Assembly: GCA_026708035.1 (NCBI GenBank)
Contig: JAPOVQ010000017.1
Span: forward strand, 124,001-188,000
Source: Chloroflexota bacterium
GTDB taxonomy: Bacteria > Chloroflexota > UBA11872
Reading direction: 5' to 3'
DNA length: 64,000 bases
The notes beneath the pieces are model-generated. The model did no database searches, was not told the origin of the DNA, and worked only from the letters and a program-made list of their open reading frames with translations. The position numbers were made by a program, and so were the translations under genes. Of the stretch, positions 34,362 to 43,579 are shown in pieces. Position 1 is the first letter of the stretch. Each line of letters starts with the position of its first letter.

Positions 34362-34937
34362 ATGAATCACGACGGCGTCACCATTTGGTTCACCGGCCTC
34401 TCGGGCGCCGGCAAGACCACCCTGGCCGACCTATTGGCGCCTGAGCTGGAAGCCCGCGGACATCGCGTCGAGAAGCTCGACGGCGACGTGATCCGCACCC
34501 ACCTGAGCAAGGGACTGGGGTTCTCCAAGGAGGACCGCGACACCAACATCCGGCGCATCGGCTGGGTGTCGGCCATGGGCACCCGCCTGGGCGGCACCAT
34601 GATCGTCTCCGCCATCTCGCCGTACCGCGACCTGCGCCGCGAAGTCCGCGCCATGACAACTGCGTTCTTTGAGGTCTACGTCCAGTGCCCGCTCGATGAG
34701 CTGGTGCGCCGCGATCCCAAGGGGCTCTACAAGAAGGCGCTGGCCGGCGAGATCGCCAACTTCACCGGCGTCTCGGACCCCTACGAGGAGCCGGAGCAGC
34801 CCGAGGTGGTGGTGAACACCGCGGGCGAATCGCCGCAAGCGTCGCTGGAGAAGATTTTGAACGCGCTGGAGAGGCACGGATATCTCGTCGGAAGCAAGGA
34901 GCCGCTGGCGCCGGTGGCTGCTGGGGTTGCCCGATGA
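34362..34937 (+). CDS. cysC: Adenylylsulfate kinase
   Basis: Phosphorylates APS to PAPS with ATP. P-loop GLSGAGKTT near the N-terminus, then the CysC motif [20 protein letters not shown] and [14 protein letters not shown], and [14 protein letters not shown]. 191 residues from ATG 34362; AAAGGA lies about 11 bases upstream. The frame is open further back, but the protein begins canonically here. Stop overlaps the sat start (ATGA at 34934-34937). Confidence 0.93.
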   Translation: MNHDGVTIWFTGLSGAGKTTLADLLAPELEARGHRVEKLDGDVIRTHLSKGLGFSKEDRDTNIRRIGWVSAMGTRLGGTMIVSAISPYRDLRREVRAMTTAFFEVYVQCPLDELVRRDPKGLYKKALAGEIANFTGVSDPYEEPEQPEVVVNTAGESPQASLEKILNALERHGYLVGSKEPLAPVAAGVAR

Positions 34938-36019
34938 CCGCCATTGCCGCGCCTTCGGCCCTGCGCCTGGGCGAGCGCCACCTGGGCGATGTCGAGATGT
35001 TGCGGGTCGGCGGCTACGCCCCGCTGACCGGCTTCATGACCCGCGCCGACTACACGCGCGTGGTCGACGAGATGCGCCTCGCCGACGGCGCGCCGTGGTC
35101 CATGCCGATCACGCTGGCCGTCGACGACGAGACGGCGGAGACCGTGGCCGAAGGCGGCGCCGTGGCGCTGCTCGACCAATCCGACCGTGTTGTGGGACAT
35201 CTCGAAGTCCAGGAGAAGTTCGGCTACGACAAGCGGCGCGAGGCCCAAGAGGTCTATCGCACCACCGATGAGGCGCACCCCGGCGTCGCGGCGCTGTACG
35301 CGCAGGGCGACACCCTGCTGGGCGGTCCGGTGCGCCACGCCGTCGAGGGCCCCACGGGTCCGTTCCCCGACTACCGGTTGACGCCCGACGAGCTGAAGGC
35401 CGAGTTCGAGAATCGAGGCTGGCGCACGGTGGTCGGGTTTCAGACGCGCAATCCGGTCCACCGCGCGCACGAATACATCCAAAAGGCGGCCCTTGAGACC
35501 GTGGACGGGCTGCTGCTCCACCCGCTGGTCGGCGAAACCAAGGGCGACGACGTACCCGCGGACGTGCGCATGCGTTGCTATCACGTGCTGCTCGAGAAGT
35601 ACTACCCTCTCGATCGCACCATCCTGGCCGTGTTGCCGGCGGCCATGCGCTATGCGGGTCCGCGCGAGGCGATATTTCACGCGCTCATGCGCCGCAACTA
35701 CGGCTGCACCCACTTCATCGTGGGGCGCGACCACGCCGGCGTCGGCAACTACTACGGCAGCTACGATGCACAGCACATCTTCGCGGAGTTCGATTCCAAC
35801 GAGCTTGGCATCACGCCGCTGTTCTTCGAGCACGCCTTCTGGTGCCGCGCGTGCAACGGCATGGCCACCACCAAGACGTGTCCCCACGAGCCGTCCACGC
35901 GCACCTTCCTCAGCGGCACCGCCGTGCGGGACATGCTGCGGGCGAATCAAGCGCTGCCCGTCGAGTTCACCCGCCCCGAGGTGGCGCATGAGCTGGTGGC
36001 GGCCTACCGGCGCGACTAG
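34934..36019 (+). CDS. sat: Sulfate adenylyltransferase
   Basis: Makes APS from sulfate and ATP. The active-site motif [12 protein letters not shown] and the GRDHAGVG loop are present, with [14 protein letters not shown] and the cysteine/histidine set [17 protein letters not shown] that binds zinc in bacterial homodimeric Sat. 361 residues without a C-terminal kinase domain; cysC is separate just upstream. Nine bases separate it from hemC. Confidence 0.94.
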   Translation: MTAIAAPSALRLGERHLGDVEMLRVGGYAPLTGFMTRADYTRVVDEMRLADGAPWSMPITLAVDDETAETVAEGGAVALLDQSDRVVGHLEVQEKFGYDKRREAQEVYRTTDEAHPGVAALYAQGDTLLGGPVRHAVEGPTGPFPDYRLTPDELKAEFENRGWRTVVGFQTRNPVHRAHEYIQKAALETVDGLLLHPLVGETKGDDVPADVRMRCYHVLLEKYYPLDRTILAVLPAAMRYAGPREAIFHALMRRNYGCTHFIVGRDHAGVGNYYGSYDAQHIFAEFDSNELGITPLFFEHAFWCRACNGMATTKTCPHEPSTRTFLSGTAVRDMLRANQALPVEFTRPEVAHELVAAYRRD

Positions 36020-36028
36020 CGCAGCGCC

Positions 36029-36937
36029 GTGAGTGGCGCGGCGCCCTCGGTGCTGCGCGTGGCCACGCGCGGGACGCCGTTGGCGCGCGCCCAAACCAGC
36101 CTGGTTGTCGCCGCGCTGCAGCGCGTCCATCCGCGGGTGCAGTGCGAGACGGTGGTCGTGCGCACGGCCGGCGATGCCGACACCGCGCGGCCCATCGCCG
36201 ACCTTGGCGAGCGCGGCGTGTTCACCAAGGCGCTGCAGGACGCCCTGCTCGAAGGCCGGGCGGACGTTGCGGTGCATAGCTACAAGGACCTGCCCACCGA
36301 GCCGGTGCCCGGGCTTACGATCGCCGCCGTGCCGACGCGCGGCGACCCGCGAGAAGCGCTGGTGGCCGGGTCCGCGCGCTCGCTGACCGACCTCGAGCCC
36401 GGCGGGACCCTCGGCACCGGCAGCCCCCGGAGGCGCGCGCAGGCGCTGCGCCAGCGTCCTGACTTGAACATCGTGCCCCTGCGCGGCAGCGTGGGAACGC
36501 GCGTGGCCGCTCAGCGGGAGGGACGCATTCACGCAACGATCATGGCCGTCGCCGGCTTGCAGCGCGCCGGGCTGGACGCGGCGATCTCCGTCGTGCTCGA
36601 GTCCCCGGACTTTCTGCCGGCCCCCGCCCAGGCCGCGTTGGCCGTGGAGGCGCGGACCGACCGTCCCGAAATCCTCGCGCTCGTTGCCGCGATAGACGAC
36701 GCCGCGGCACGCGCCGCCACCACCGCCGAGCGCGCGTTCCTGCACGACCTTCAGGGCGGCTGCTCGTTGCCGGCGGCGGCCCTTGCCACCGTGAATGGCG
36801 ACGAATTGGTGCTCGATACCGCCGTCTACGTCGAGGATGGCTGGGCCGTGCGCACCCACCGGCGAGGTCCCGCCGCCGAGGCGGCCGCGCTGGGCCGCGA
36901 GGCAGCAGCCGAGACCGTGGCCCGAGGCGTGACGTGA
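36029..36937 (+). CDS. hemC: Hydroxymethylbilane synthase (porphobilinogen deaminase)
   Basis: Polymerises four porphobilinogens to hydroxymethylbilane. Signatures are RVATRGTPLARAQT, VHSYKDLPTE, GTGSPRRRAQ and RGSVGTRV; the dipyrromethane-bearing cysteine is in FLHDLQGGCSLP. 302 residues from GTG 36029. It overlaps cobA by four bases. Placed behind the sulfate genes, it feeds both heme and the siroheme that sulfite reductase needs. Confidence 0.94.
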   Translation: MSGAAPSVLRVATRGTPLARAQTSLVVAALQRVHPRVQCETVVVRTAGDADTARPIADLGERGVFTKALQDALLEGRADVAVHSYKDLPTEPVPGLTIAAVPTRGDPREALVAGSARSLTDLEPGGTLGTGSPRRRAQALRQRPDLNIVPLRGSVGTRVAAQREGRIHATIMAVAGLQRAGLDAAISVVLESPDFLPAPAQAALAVEARTDRPEILALVAAIDDAAARAATTAERAFLHDLQGGCSLPAAALATVNGDELVLDTAVYVEDGWAVRTHRRGPAAEAAALGREAAAETVARGVT

Positions 36938-37680
36938 CGGCGCAGCCCGGCACCGTGCACCTCGTGGGCGCCGGCCCCGGCGATCCAGGGCTCATCACCG
37001 TGCGCGGCCGGCGGATCCTCGAAAGCGCCGACGTGGTGGTGTTTGATCGCCTCGTGGCTCCGGAACTGCTCGAAACCGCCAGGCCGGACGCGATGCGCGT
37101 ATCCGCCGGCAAGGCTCCCGGAGGCCGCGGGCCGTCGCAGGCCCGGATTAATGCGCAGATCATCGAGCATGCAAGGGCCGGGCGGTCCGTCTGCCGGCTC
37201 AAGGGCGGCGATCCGTTCATATTTGGACGCGGCGCCGAGGAGATCGCGGACGTGGCGGCTGCTGGGATCCCCTGGGATGTCGTGCCGGGCGTGACCTCGG
37301 CCGTCGCCGCGCCCGCCGCCGCCGGCATTCCGCTGACCCATCGCGACTGGGCCTCGACCGCGACCCTCGTGACAGGGCATGAGGGCAAAGACAAGGACGG
37401 CGCCCCGGTCGACTGGGCCGCGGTCGCCGACGCCAGCGGCACAATCGTCATCCTCATGGGCGTCGCCACCCTGAAAAGCACCTGCGAGCAGCTCATCGCC
37501 GCCGGGCGCCCCTCGTCGGAGCCGGTGGCCGTCATCGAGCGGGCCACCTGGCCCGATCAGCGCATCACGCTCGGCACGTTGGCCGACATTGCCGGCACGG
37601 CTGAGCGGATAGGCGTGTCTAACCCGGCGGTGGTCGTCGTGGGAGCCGTGGTTCGGGCGCTGCCAGGCGGCTCGGAATGA
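36934..37680 (+). CDS. cobA: Uroporphyrinogen-III C-methyltransferase
   Basis: SAM-dependent enzyme adding two methyl groups to uroporphyrinogen III to give precorrin-2, the branch point to siroheme and cobalamin. Motifs VHLVGAGPGDPGLITVRG, YDRLV-like VFDRLVAPELL, RLKGGDPFIFGRGAEE and VVPGVTSAVAAPAAAGIPLTHR are all intact. 248 residues. No CysG-type dehydrogenase/ferrochelatase domain is attached, so the last siroheme steps must be encoded elsewhere. It overlaps hemC and hemD by four bases each. Confidence 0.93.
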   Translation: MTAQPGTVHLVGAGPGDPGLITVRGRRILESADVVVFDRLVAPELLETARPDAMRVSAGKAPGGRGPSQARINAQIIEHARAGRSVCRLKGGDPFIFGRGAEEIADVAAAGIPWDVVPGVTSAVAAPAAAGIPLTHRDWASTATLVTGHEGKDKDGAPVDWAAVADASGTIVILMGVATLKSTCEQLIAAGRPSSEPVAVIERATWPDQRITLGTLADIAGTAERIGVSNPAVVVVGAVVRALPGGSE

Positions 37681-38450
37681 GCCGGCAGCCACGCGTCGTG
37701 GTGACACGCCCGCAAGACGCCGCCGACGACCTGGTCCTCCGGCTCGAGGCGTTGGGCTTCGAGGTCGTGCACGTGCCCGCGATCGAAATCGGGCCGCCGC
37801 GCAGCTACCAGGCGTTGGACCGCCTGGTGGCCGACCCCGCGCAGGCCGACTGGCTGCTCTTCACCAGCCGCAATGCCGTGCGCTACTTCGTGCAGCGCAG
37901 CCGGCGGCTGCGGCGACCCCGGGCCGTGCCCGACGGAGTTAAGGTCGGGGTGGTCGGTCCGGCGACGCGCGCCGCGTGCGCTCGGGCCGGCATCGACGTG
38001 GACCTGGAGTCGTCGGGACGCAGCGGCCACGATCTGGCCCAAGAGGTCATGGCATGCGCTGAACCCGCAGCCGCCGTCGTGGTCGTGCAAGCCGAGGACG
38101 GGCGGCCCGATGCGACCGAGTTGCTCACGATGGCTGGATTTCAGGCGCGGTCGATAGCGGCGTACCGCACCCGAAACGCCAGGGTGCCGGCGGCGGTGGC
38201 GGAGGCCATCAAGGACGGCGAGGTCGATGCGCTGGCCTTCGCCAGCCCATCGAGCGTCGTCAGCTTCGCCATCGCGCTCGGCGGCCTAGGCAAGGCGGCG
38301 GCGTCGGTTCGGATTGCGGTCATCGGGCAGACCACGGCGGATGCCTGCCGGCGCGCCGGACGCGCACCCGACGCCGTGGCACCGGAGTCCTCCGCGGCGG
38401 CGCTCGCCGATGCCGTCGCCGAAGTCGTGCAGACGGCGGGGGCCGCCTGA
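37677..38450 (+). CDS. hemD: Uroporphyrinogen-III synthase
   Basis: Cyclises hydroxymethylbilane with ring D inversion. A divergent family as always: RVVVTRPQDAADDLVLRLEA at the N-terminus, DWLLFTSRNAVRYF, VGVVGPATRAACARAG and ALAFASPSSVVSFAIALG near the C-terminus follow the usual pattern. 257 residues; ATG overlaps the cobA stop, and its TGA overlaps the hemB ATG (TGATG). The position between cobA and hemB makes the call secure despite low sequence conservation. Confidence 0.9.
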   Translation: MSRQPRVVVTRPQDAADDLVLRLEALGFEVVHVPAIEIGPPRSYQALDRLVADPAQADWLLFTSRNAVRYFVQRSRRLRRPRAVPDGVKVGVVGPATRAACARAGIDVDLESSGRSGHDLAQEVMACAEPAAAVVVVQAEDGRPDATELLTMAGFQARSIAAYRTRNARVPAAVAEAIKDGEVDALAFASPSSVVSFAIALGGLGKAAASVRIAVIGQTTADACRRAGRAPDAVAPESSAAALADAVAEVVQTAGAA

Positions 38451-39469
38451 TGGCTGCTGACGAGTCGCGACCTGAAGCCTGGACGCCGCCGGTCGTGCGC
38501 CCGCGCCGGCTGCGCGCCACCGCGTCTCTGCGCCGGATGCTCCGCGAGACGCGGCTCTCGGTCGACCAGTTCGTCTACCCGCTGTTCGTCGCCCCCGGCA
38601 GCGACATCGTCGAACCCATCGACGCCATGCCAGGGCAGTTCCTGCGCTCGGTCGATCGCGTCGTGGACGAGGCGCGCCGCGTCGCGGCGCTGGGAATCCC
38701 TGCCGTTCTGCTGTTCGGTCGCGCCGCCGCCAAAGACGCGCGGGGCAGTGAGTCATCATCGCCGAACGGCGCCGTGCAACGCGCCGTGGAGGCCATCAAG
38801 GCCGCGTCGCCGGAGCTGACGGTGATAACCGACGTGTGCCTCTGCGCCTATACCGACCACGGGCACTGCGGCATCGTCGACGGCGAGCAGATCGACAACG
38901 ATCGGTCCGTGGCGCGCATCGTGGACACGGCGCTGTCGCACGCGGACGCGGGCGCGGACCTGGTGGCGCCGTCCGACATGATGGACGGCCGCGTGGCGGC
39001 CATCCGGGCGGCCCTCGACGCCGCCGGACACGCCGACGTGGGAATCCTGGCCTACGCGGCCAAGGCCGCCAGCGCCTTCTACGGACCGTTTCGCGAGGCG
39101 GCCGACTCGGCGCCCGCATTCGGCGACCGCCGCAGCTATCAGCTGGACCCCGCGAACGCGCGTGAGGCCCTGCGCGAGGTCGAGTTGGACGTGGCCGAAG
39201 GCGCCGACATCGTCATGGTCAAGCCGGCGCTGGTGAACCTCGACATCGTGGCGCGCGTGCGCGACCGCGTCACGGTGCCGGTGGCCGCCTACTTCGTCAG
39301 CGGGGAGTACGCCGCCATCAAGGCCGCCGCCGCCCAGGGCTGGCTCGACGAACGCGCCGCGGCGCTCGAAGCCCTCACCGCCATCGTCCGGGCGGGCGCG
39401 CAGATCGTCGTGACCTACTTCGCGCCGGATGCGGCCCAATGGCTCCGCGACGAGGAGATGCGCGACTGA
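38450..39469 (+). CDS. hemB: Porphobilinogen synthase (delta-aminolevulinate dehydratase)
   Basis: Condenses two 5-aminolevulinates. The zinc-site motif CLCAYTDHGHCG is cysteine-rich (zinc-type active site), one active lysine lies in AYAAKAASAFYGPFREAADS and the Schiff-base lysine in DIVMVKPALVNLD. 339 residues. Last tetrapyrrole gene of the run; hemA and hemL are not in the window. A 31-base overlap with the transporter gene downstream is possible, depending on that gene's start. Confidence 0.95.
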   Translation: MAADESRPEAWTPPVVRPRRLRATASLRRMLRETRLSVDQFVYPLFVAPGSDIVEPIDAMPGQFLRSVDRVVDEARRVAALGIPAVLLFGRAAAKDARGSESSSPNGAVQRAVEAIKAASPELTVITDVCLCAYTDHGHCGIVDGEQIDNDRSVARIVDTALSHADAGADLVAPSDMMDGRVAAIRAALDAAGHADVGILAYAAKAASAFYGPFREAADSAPAFGDRRSYQLDPANAREALREVELDVAEGADIVMVKPALVNLDIVARVRDRVTVPVAAYFVSGEYAAIKAAAAQGWLDERAAALEALTAIVRAGAQIVVTYFAPDAAQWLRDEEMRD

Positions 39470-40350
39470 CCGCAAGCGCCTGGCGGGGCATCGCCATGTC
39501 GGTGACCGCGGCCTTGCTCTTCATGTGGAGCGGCGCCGTTACCCGGCTCACCGTCCCGGCGTCGCCGGCCGTGGTGACGTTCGGTCGCCTGGCGGTCGCG
39601 GTGGCGGTGGTGCTCCTCATCACCATGGCGCTGCGCCGCCCGCTGCGGCCGGCGCTCAGTCTGCGCCACGCCGTGCTCGGGGTGACGCTGTATCTGCACT
39701 TCTACCTGTTCACCGTGGCCGCGCAGACCTCCACCGTCGCCCACGCGCTGTCCATCACCTATACGGCCCCCATATTCGTCGCCGCCGGCTCGGCGCTGCT
39801 GCTGCGCGAGCCGCCCTCGCGAATCCAGCTGGCCGGCGTTGCCGCCGCCATTGTGGGGATCGGCATCCTCGCCGGCTTCGATCCGGGCGAGCCCGGCGTC
39901 TCGCTGCTCGGCGACCTGGCGGCGCTGGGATCGGCCGTCACCTTGGCGGCCTACGTCCTCGCGGGACGCTGGCTGCGCCGCGCGAATCCGCTGGAGACCT
40001 ACGTTTCCGGCGTCTACGGCTGGGCGGCCCTCGCGGCCCTCCCCGGCGCCGCGGTCACCCTTGACGTCGTTGCCCTCGGGGATGCGTGGCTGTGGATCGC
40101 GCTGCTCGGCATCGGGCCGCTGGCGGTTGGCCACACCCTCATCAACGCCGCCTTGCGCCGGCTGCCCGCCACCGTGCCCAACGTCATCGCGGCGCAGGAA
40201 GTGCCCGCGGGAGTCCTCATTGGCATTTGGTTGGTGCAGGAAGTGCCGGGGCCGACGACGCTCATCGGCGGCCTCGTCGCCCTTGGCGGCGTCATCGCGG
40301 TGATTGCCGGCACGCCGGATAGCCGCGGCCGCTCAGCCTCGCCGGCCTAA
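39439..40350 (+). CDS. EamA/DMT family transporter
   Basis: Ten-helix drug/metabolite transporter built from two EamA repeats: the first begins around MSVTAALLFMWSGAVTRLTV, the second around LGDLAALGSAVTLAAYVLAG, and it ends with ALGGVIAVIAG. The longest frame starts at ATG 39439 inside hemB (303 residues). ATG 39496 would begin right at the first membrane helix and avoid the overlap; neither has a strong Shine-Dalgarno sequence. Substrate unknown. Convergent with the histidine kinase, whose stop overlaps by four bases. Confidence 0.8.
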   Translation: MAPRRGDARLTASAWRGIAMSVTAALLFMWSGAVTRLTVPASPAVVTFGRLAVAVAVVLLITMALRRPLRPALSLRHAVLGVTLYLHFYLFTVAAQTSTVAHALSITYTAPIFVAAGSALLLREPPSRIQLAGVAAAIVGIGILAGFDPGEPGVSLLGDLAALGSAVTLAAYVLAGRWLRRANPLETYVSGVYGWAALAALPGAAVTLDVVALGDAWLWIALLGIGPLAVGHTLINAALRRLPATVPNVIAAQEVPAGVLIGIWLVQEVPGPTTLIGGLVALGGVIAVIAGTPDSRGRSASPA

Positions 40351-42350
40351 GGCGCGAACCTCAGCGTCGCCTCCGCCCCGGGTCCGTCGTCGCGCGGCGC
40401 GATGGCCACCGCGCCTTCCAGGTTGCGCTCCGACAGATTGCGCACGATGGACAGGCCCAGACCGAGATCGGATTCGAGATCGAAGCCCGGCGGCAATCCG
40501 CGGCCGTTATCGGCCACCGTCACGATCAGGGTCGGGCCGTCGACCTCCGCCGTCACGTGAATCTGTCCGGACGGACGCCCTTCCAATCCGTGCTGGAGGG
40601 CGTTCCACAACAGCTCGTTGACGACGAGGGCGAAGACCGAGGCCTTATCCGAGGTGATCTGCGCAGCCTCGGCCTCGACCTGGATCTCCACCGACCGGCC
40701 GCTCACCGCCAGGTCGGCGCGCATCAGCGTCACCATGGCCTCGATGATCTCGCCCACCGACGCCAGCCCGATGTTCTGGCGGGACAGCAGGTCGTGCACC
40801 TGCGCCATGCCCGCGATGCGGCCGGCGCTGAGCTTGAGCAGCTCGGCCGCCTCGTCCGTCTGCGCGCGCCGCGCCTGCATCTCCAGGAGCGACTTGATGG
40901 TCTGCATGTTGTTCTTCACGCGATGGTGCAGCTCTTGCAGCAGCAGCGACTGGCTCTCAAGGCTGCTGCGCGCCTCCTCGAACAGGCGCGCGTTTTCCAT
41001 GGCGATCGCCGCGTGATTGCCGAAGGTAAACGCCAGGTCCACCTGCTCCTGGCTGATCTCGCCGGGCTGCAGGCTGTAGAGGCTCACCGCCCCCAGCACG
41101 TCGTCGCCGGTGATGAGCGGCACCGAGAACATGGCGCGGTAGCCCTCCCGGCGCACGAGGTCGGGCGGCGCCTGCAGCAGGTCGCTGTTCATCGAGTCGG
41201 GCACCACCACCGGCGCGCGCGTCTGCACCGCGCGGCCCACCGCGCCCTCGCCCAGCGCCAGCCGGTGCTGCGCGTACTCCCGCCCGAGATTGAACGACGT
41301 GATGATGCGGAGCTCGTCGTCCGTCACGCGCCAGATGGCCGCCTTCTCCATCCCCGTCAGCTCGGCGGCCTGACGGGCAATCTGGGCCAGTACTGACTGA
41401 AGCTCCAGGTTGGACGCCAGCGTGCGCGCGAGGTTTTGCACCGACGTGAGCTGCTCGACCTTGCCGTGCAGCGCGTCGTCGGTTTCGCCGTGCAGGCGCG
41501 CGTTCTCCACCGCGATGGCGATGTGGCCGGCGGTGATCTCGGCAAACCGGATCTCTTCCCGGGCGAAATCGCGAAACTCGGTCGACGTCACGTTGAGCAC
41601 GCCAATCAGCCGGTTGACGGTGAACAACACGATGGGCACCGCCAGAAAGCTGCGCAGCCGCTCTTCGCCCAATCCGGGCACGTATTTGAAGCGCGGGTCC
41701 GACCACACGTCGCGCACCGGCACCGGACGGCCAATCTTGGCGGCCTCGCCGACGATGCCCTCGCCGATGCTCAGCGTGAGCTGACCCACCGCCTCGGGGT
41801 TGAAGGAGCGCGTGCCCCGCAGGATCAGGCGATCGATGGCCGGGTCGTAGAGATAAATCGTGACCTCGGGCGCATCCAGCACTTCGCCCACCGACTCGAC
41901 CGTGAGCCGGAGTACCTCTTCCAGCTCCAGCGACGAGTTAATGGCCGCGTTGATGCGGTCCAGTCCCTCGATGGTCTCGGTGAGTTGCCGCTCGCGCTTG
42001 GTGGGGCTTGAAGTGAGCGCCACCACGGAGCTGTGCCCCTGGAGCAGGGCTTCGACGACCAGCGCCTGCAACTCCTCCAGGCGCTCGGCGGCGTGCAGCC
42101 GCTGCGACGCGTCCAGACGGGCCAGGTAGTCGGTCGCGGCGTGCCCCAGCCGTCGAATCGCCGTCGAGGCCAGCACCGCCGCCGAGCCTTCATGACTGGC
42201 GGCTTCCGCGCCGGCGGCGTTCAGGTGCTGGCGGAATTCCAGGGAGACGCCCAGGTGCAGCGCCAGGCGCGCCAGTTCGTGGGGCGGCGCGGTGACGCGT
42301 CCGCCTTCGCGGTCGGCGAGCCACAGGGCCAAGCTCTTGGCGTCAACCAT
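40347..42350 (-). CDS. GAF-GAF-HWE/HisKA_2 sensor histidine kinase
   Basis: Soluble sensor kinase: an N-terminal helical region (about residues 1-130), two GAF domains (around 140-290 and 310-460), a HisKA_2-type phosphoacceptor helix ELHHRVKNNMQTIKSLLEMQ, and an HATPase with VVNELLWNALQHG and DNGRGLPPGFDLESDLGLGL. No membrane segment, so it senses something in the cytoplasm. ATG 42348-42350 gives 667 residues; ATG 42383 is possible, and the frame is open to 42569 over ftsZ. No response regulator is adjacent. It lies 64 bases behind ftsZ on the same strand. Confidence 0.85.
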   Translation of the reverse strand: MVDAKSLALWLADREGGRVTAPPHELARLALHLGVSLEFRQHLNAAGAEAASHEGSAAVLASTAIRRLGHAATDYLARLDASQRLHAAERLEELQALVVEALLQGHSSVVALTSSPTKRERQLTETIEGLDRINAAINSSLELEEVLRLTVESVGEVLDAPEVTIYLYDPAIDRLILRGTRSFNPEAVGQLTLSIGEGIVGEAAKIGRPVPVRDVWSDPRFKYVPGLGEERLRSFLAVPIVLFTVNRLIGVLNVTSTEFRDFAREEIRFAEITAGHIAIAVENARLHGETDDALHGKVEQLTSVQNLARTLASNLELQSVLAQIARQAAELTGMEKAAIWRVTDDELRIITSFNLGREYAQHRLALGEGAVGRAVQTRAPVVVPDSMNSDLLQAPPDLVRREGYRAMFSVPLITGDDVLGAVSLYSLQPGEISQEQVDLAFTFGNHAAIAMENARLFEEARSSLESQSLLLQELHHRVKNNMQTIKSLLEMQARRAQTDEAAELLKLSAGRIAGMAQVHDLLSRQNIGLASVGEIIEAMVTLMRADLAVSGRSVEIQVEAEAAQITSDKASVFALVVNELLWNALQHGLEGRPSGQIHVTAEVDGPTLIVTVADNGRGLPPGFDLESDLGLGLSIVRNLSERNLEGAVAIAPRDDGPGAEATLRFAP

Positions 42351-42414
42351 GTCGGCGCCATTATCGGTGGACGGCGGCCTCATGTGGTCGGTTGGGCCGA
42401 AGGCGCCCGGTTCG

Positions 42415-43551
42415 TCAGCGGCCGGCGGCGCCGGTTTCGTCGCGATTGGCTGGCGTGGGAACCATCGTAAAGGGAGATCTGGCGGTCGCGGTTCGCGATG
42501 TCCGGCGGCGGGCGCGACGACCCGGCGTCGACGTTTGCGCGGCTGACGCCGGCCGGCATCCCGTGGCAATCAGTGTGATGCGCACGCCCTGGGACAGGCG
42601 CGGATCGATCACCGAGCCGAAGATGATGTTGGCGTCGTCGGCCACCACGTCGGCCACCGCCTGCGCGGCCGTATTCAACTCGACTAGCGTGACGTCTTCC
42701 GAGGCGGTGACGTTGAGCAGCACGCCCCGCGCGTCCTCGATGCTGGTTTCGAGCAGCGGGCTGTGCATGGCTTCGTTGACGGCCGTGACTGCCCGGTCCT
42801 CGCCGGAAGCTTCGCCCACCCCCATCAGCGCGGGGCCGGCGTTGGACATGACCGCGCGCACGTCCGCGAAGTCCACGTTGACGATTCCGGTCGTGAGGAT
42901 GAGGTCGGTGATGCCCTGCACGCCGCGCTGCAGCATCTCGTCGGCGAGCACGAAGGCGTCGCCAATGCCCATGCGCGGATCGGACATCTTCAACAGCCGG
43001 TCGTTGTGGACCACGATGAGCGCGTCCACCTGCTCGCCAAGCGCCTGAATCCCGTCCGCGGCGATCTGGCCGCGGCGCGTGCCCTCGAAGGTGAACGGGC
43101 TCGTCACCACGCCAACCGTCAGCGCGCCCTGCTCCGAGGCGATCTCGGCGATTGCCGGCGCGGCGCCGGTGCCCGTGCCGCCGCCCATCCCTGCCGCAAT
43201 GAACACCATGTCGGCGCCTTCCGTGGCCTCGGCCAGGGCGCCGGCGCTCTCGCTGGCCGCCTTCGCGCCGCGCCGCGGGTCGCCGCCCGCGCCGAGCTGC
43301 CCGGTGGTGTGCGTTCCGATCTGCACGATCTCGGAGGCGCGCGAGCCGCGCAGCGCCTGGGCGTCGGTATTCACGGCCACGAACTCCACGCCGTTGAGCC
43401 CGGCGTCGATCATGCGGTCCACCGCGTTCACCCCGGCGCCGCCCACGCCGATCACCCGAATCTGAGTGAAGCCCGTCGCCCGCCCCGGCAGCGGGGCGTC
43501 GCGCGACAGGATGCGCGGCACCAGCCCCGGCGGCCGGTTGTTGGCGTCCAT
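42415..43551 (-). CDS. ftsZ: Cell division GTPase FtsZ
   Basis: Tubulin homologue forming the Z ring. Intact nucleotide-binding elements: RVIGVGGAGVNAVDRMI, NTDAQAL, the tubulin signature GMGGGTGTGAAP, and the T7 loop NVDFADVRAVM. ATG 43549-43551 gives 378 residues. The C-terminus after ITLIATG is a basic, Thr/Ala-rich 50 residues without the usual acidic-hydrophobic conserved terminal peptide (IPxFLR type) that binds FtsA or ZipA. It is not in a dcw cluster; parA is immediately upstream (28 bases) and a histidine kinase downstream. Confidence 0.93.
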   Translation of the reverse strand: MDANNRPPGLVPRILSRDAPLPGRATGFTQIRVIGVGGAGVNAVDRMIDAGLNGVEFVAVNTDAQALRGSRASEIVQIGTHTTGQLGAGGDPRRGAKAASESAGALAEATEGADMVFIAAGMGGGTGTGAAPAIAEIASEQGALTVGVVTSPFTFEGTRRGQIAADGIQALGEQVDALIVVHNDRLLKMSDPRMGIGDAFVLADEMLQRGVQGITDLILTTGIVNVDFADVRAVMSNAGPALMGVGEASGEDRAVTAVNEAMHSPLLETSIEDARGVLLNVTASEDVTLVELNTAAQAVADVVADDANIIFGSVIDPRLSQGVRITLIATGCRPASAAQTSTPGRRARRRTSRTATARSPFTMVPTPANRDETGAAGR

Positions 43552-43579
43552 GCGCGCGGGGTCGAAGCCGCCGCGGTCG

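Noticed and set aside
34781-36859. 692-residue minus-strand open frame across sat and hemC
   Set aside because: It is antisense to two well-supported genes, and its translation is rich in His, Gly, Arg and Gln without any family motif, the usual shadow in GC-rich DNA.
42351-42569. Upstream extension of the histidine kinase frame into ftsZ
   Set aside because: It overlaps the ftsZ 3-prime end and has no domain; kept only as a possible clue to an ftsZ frameshift.
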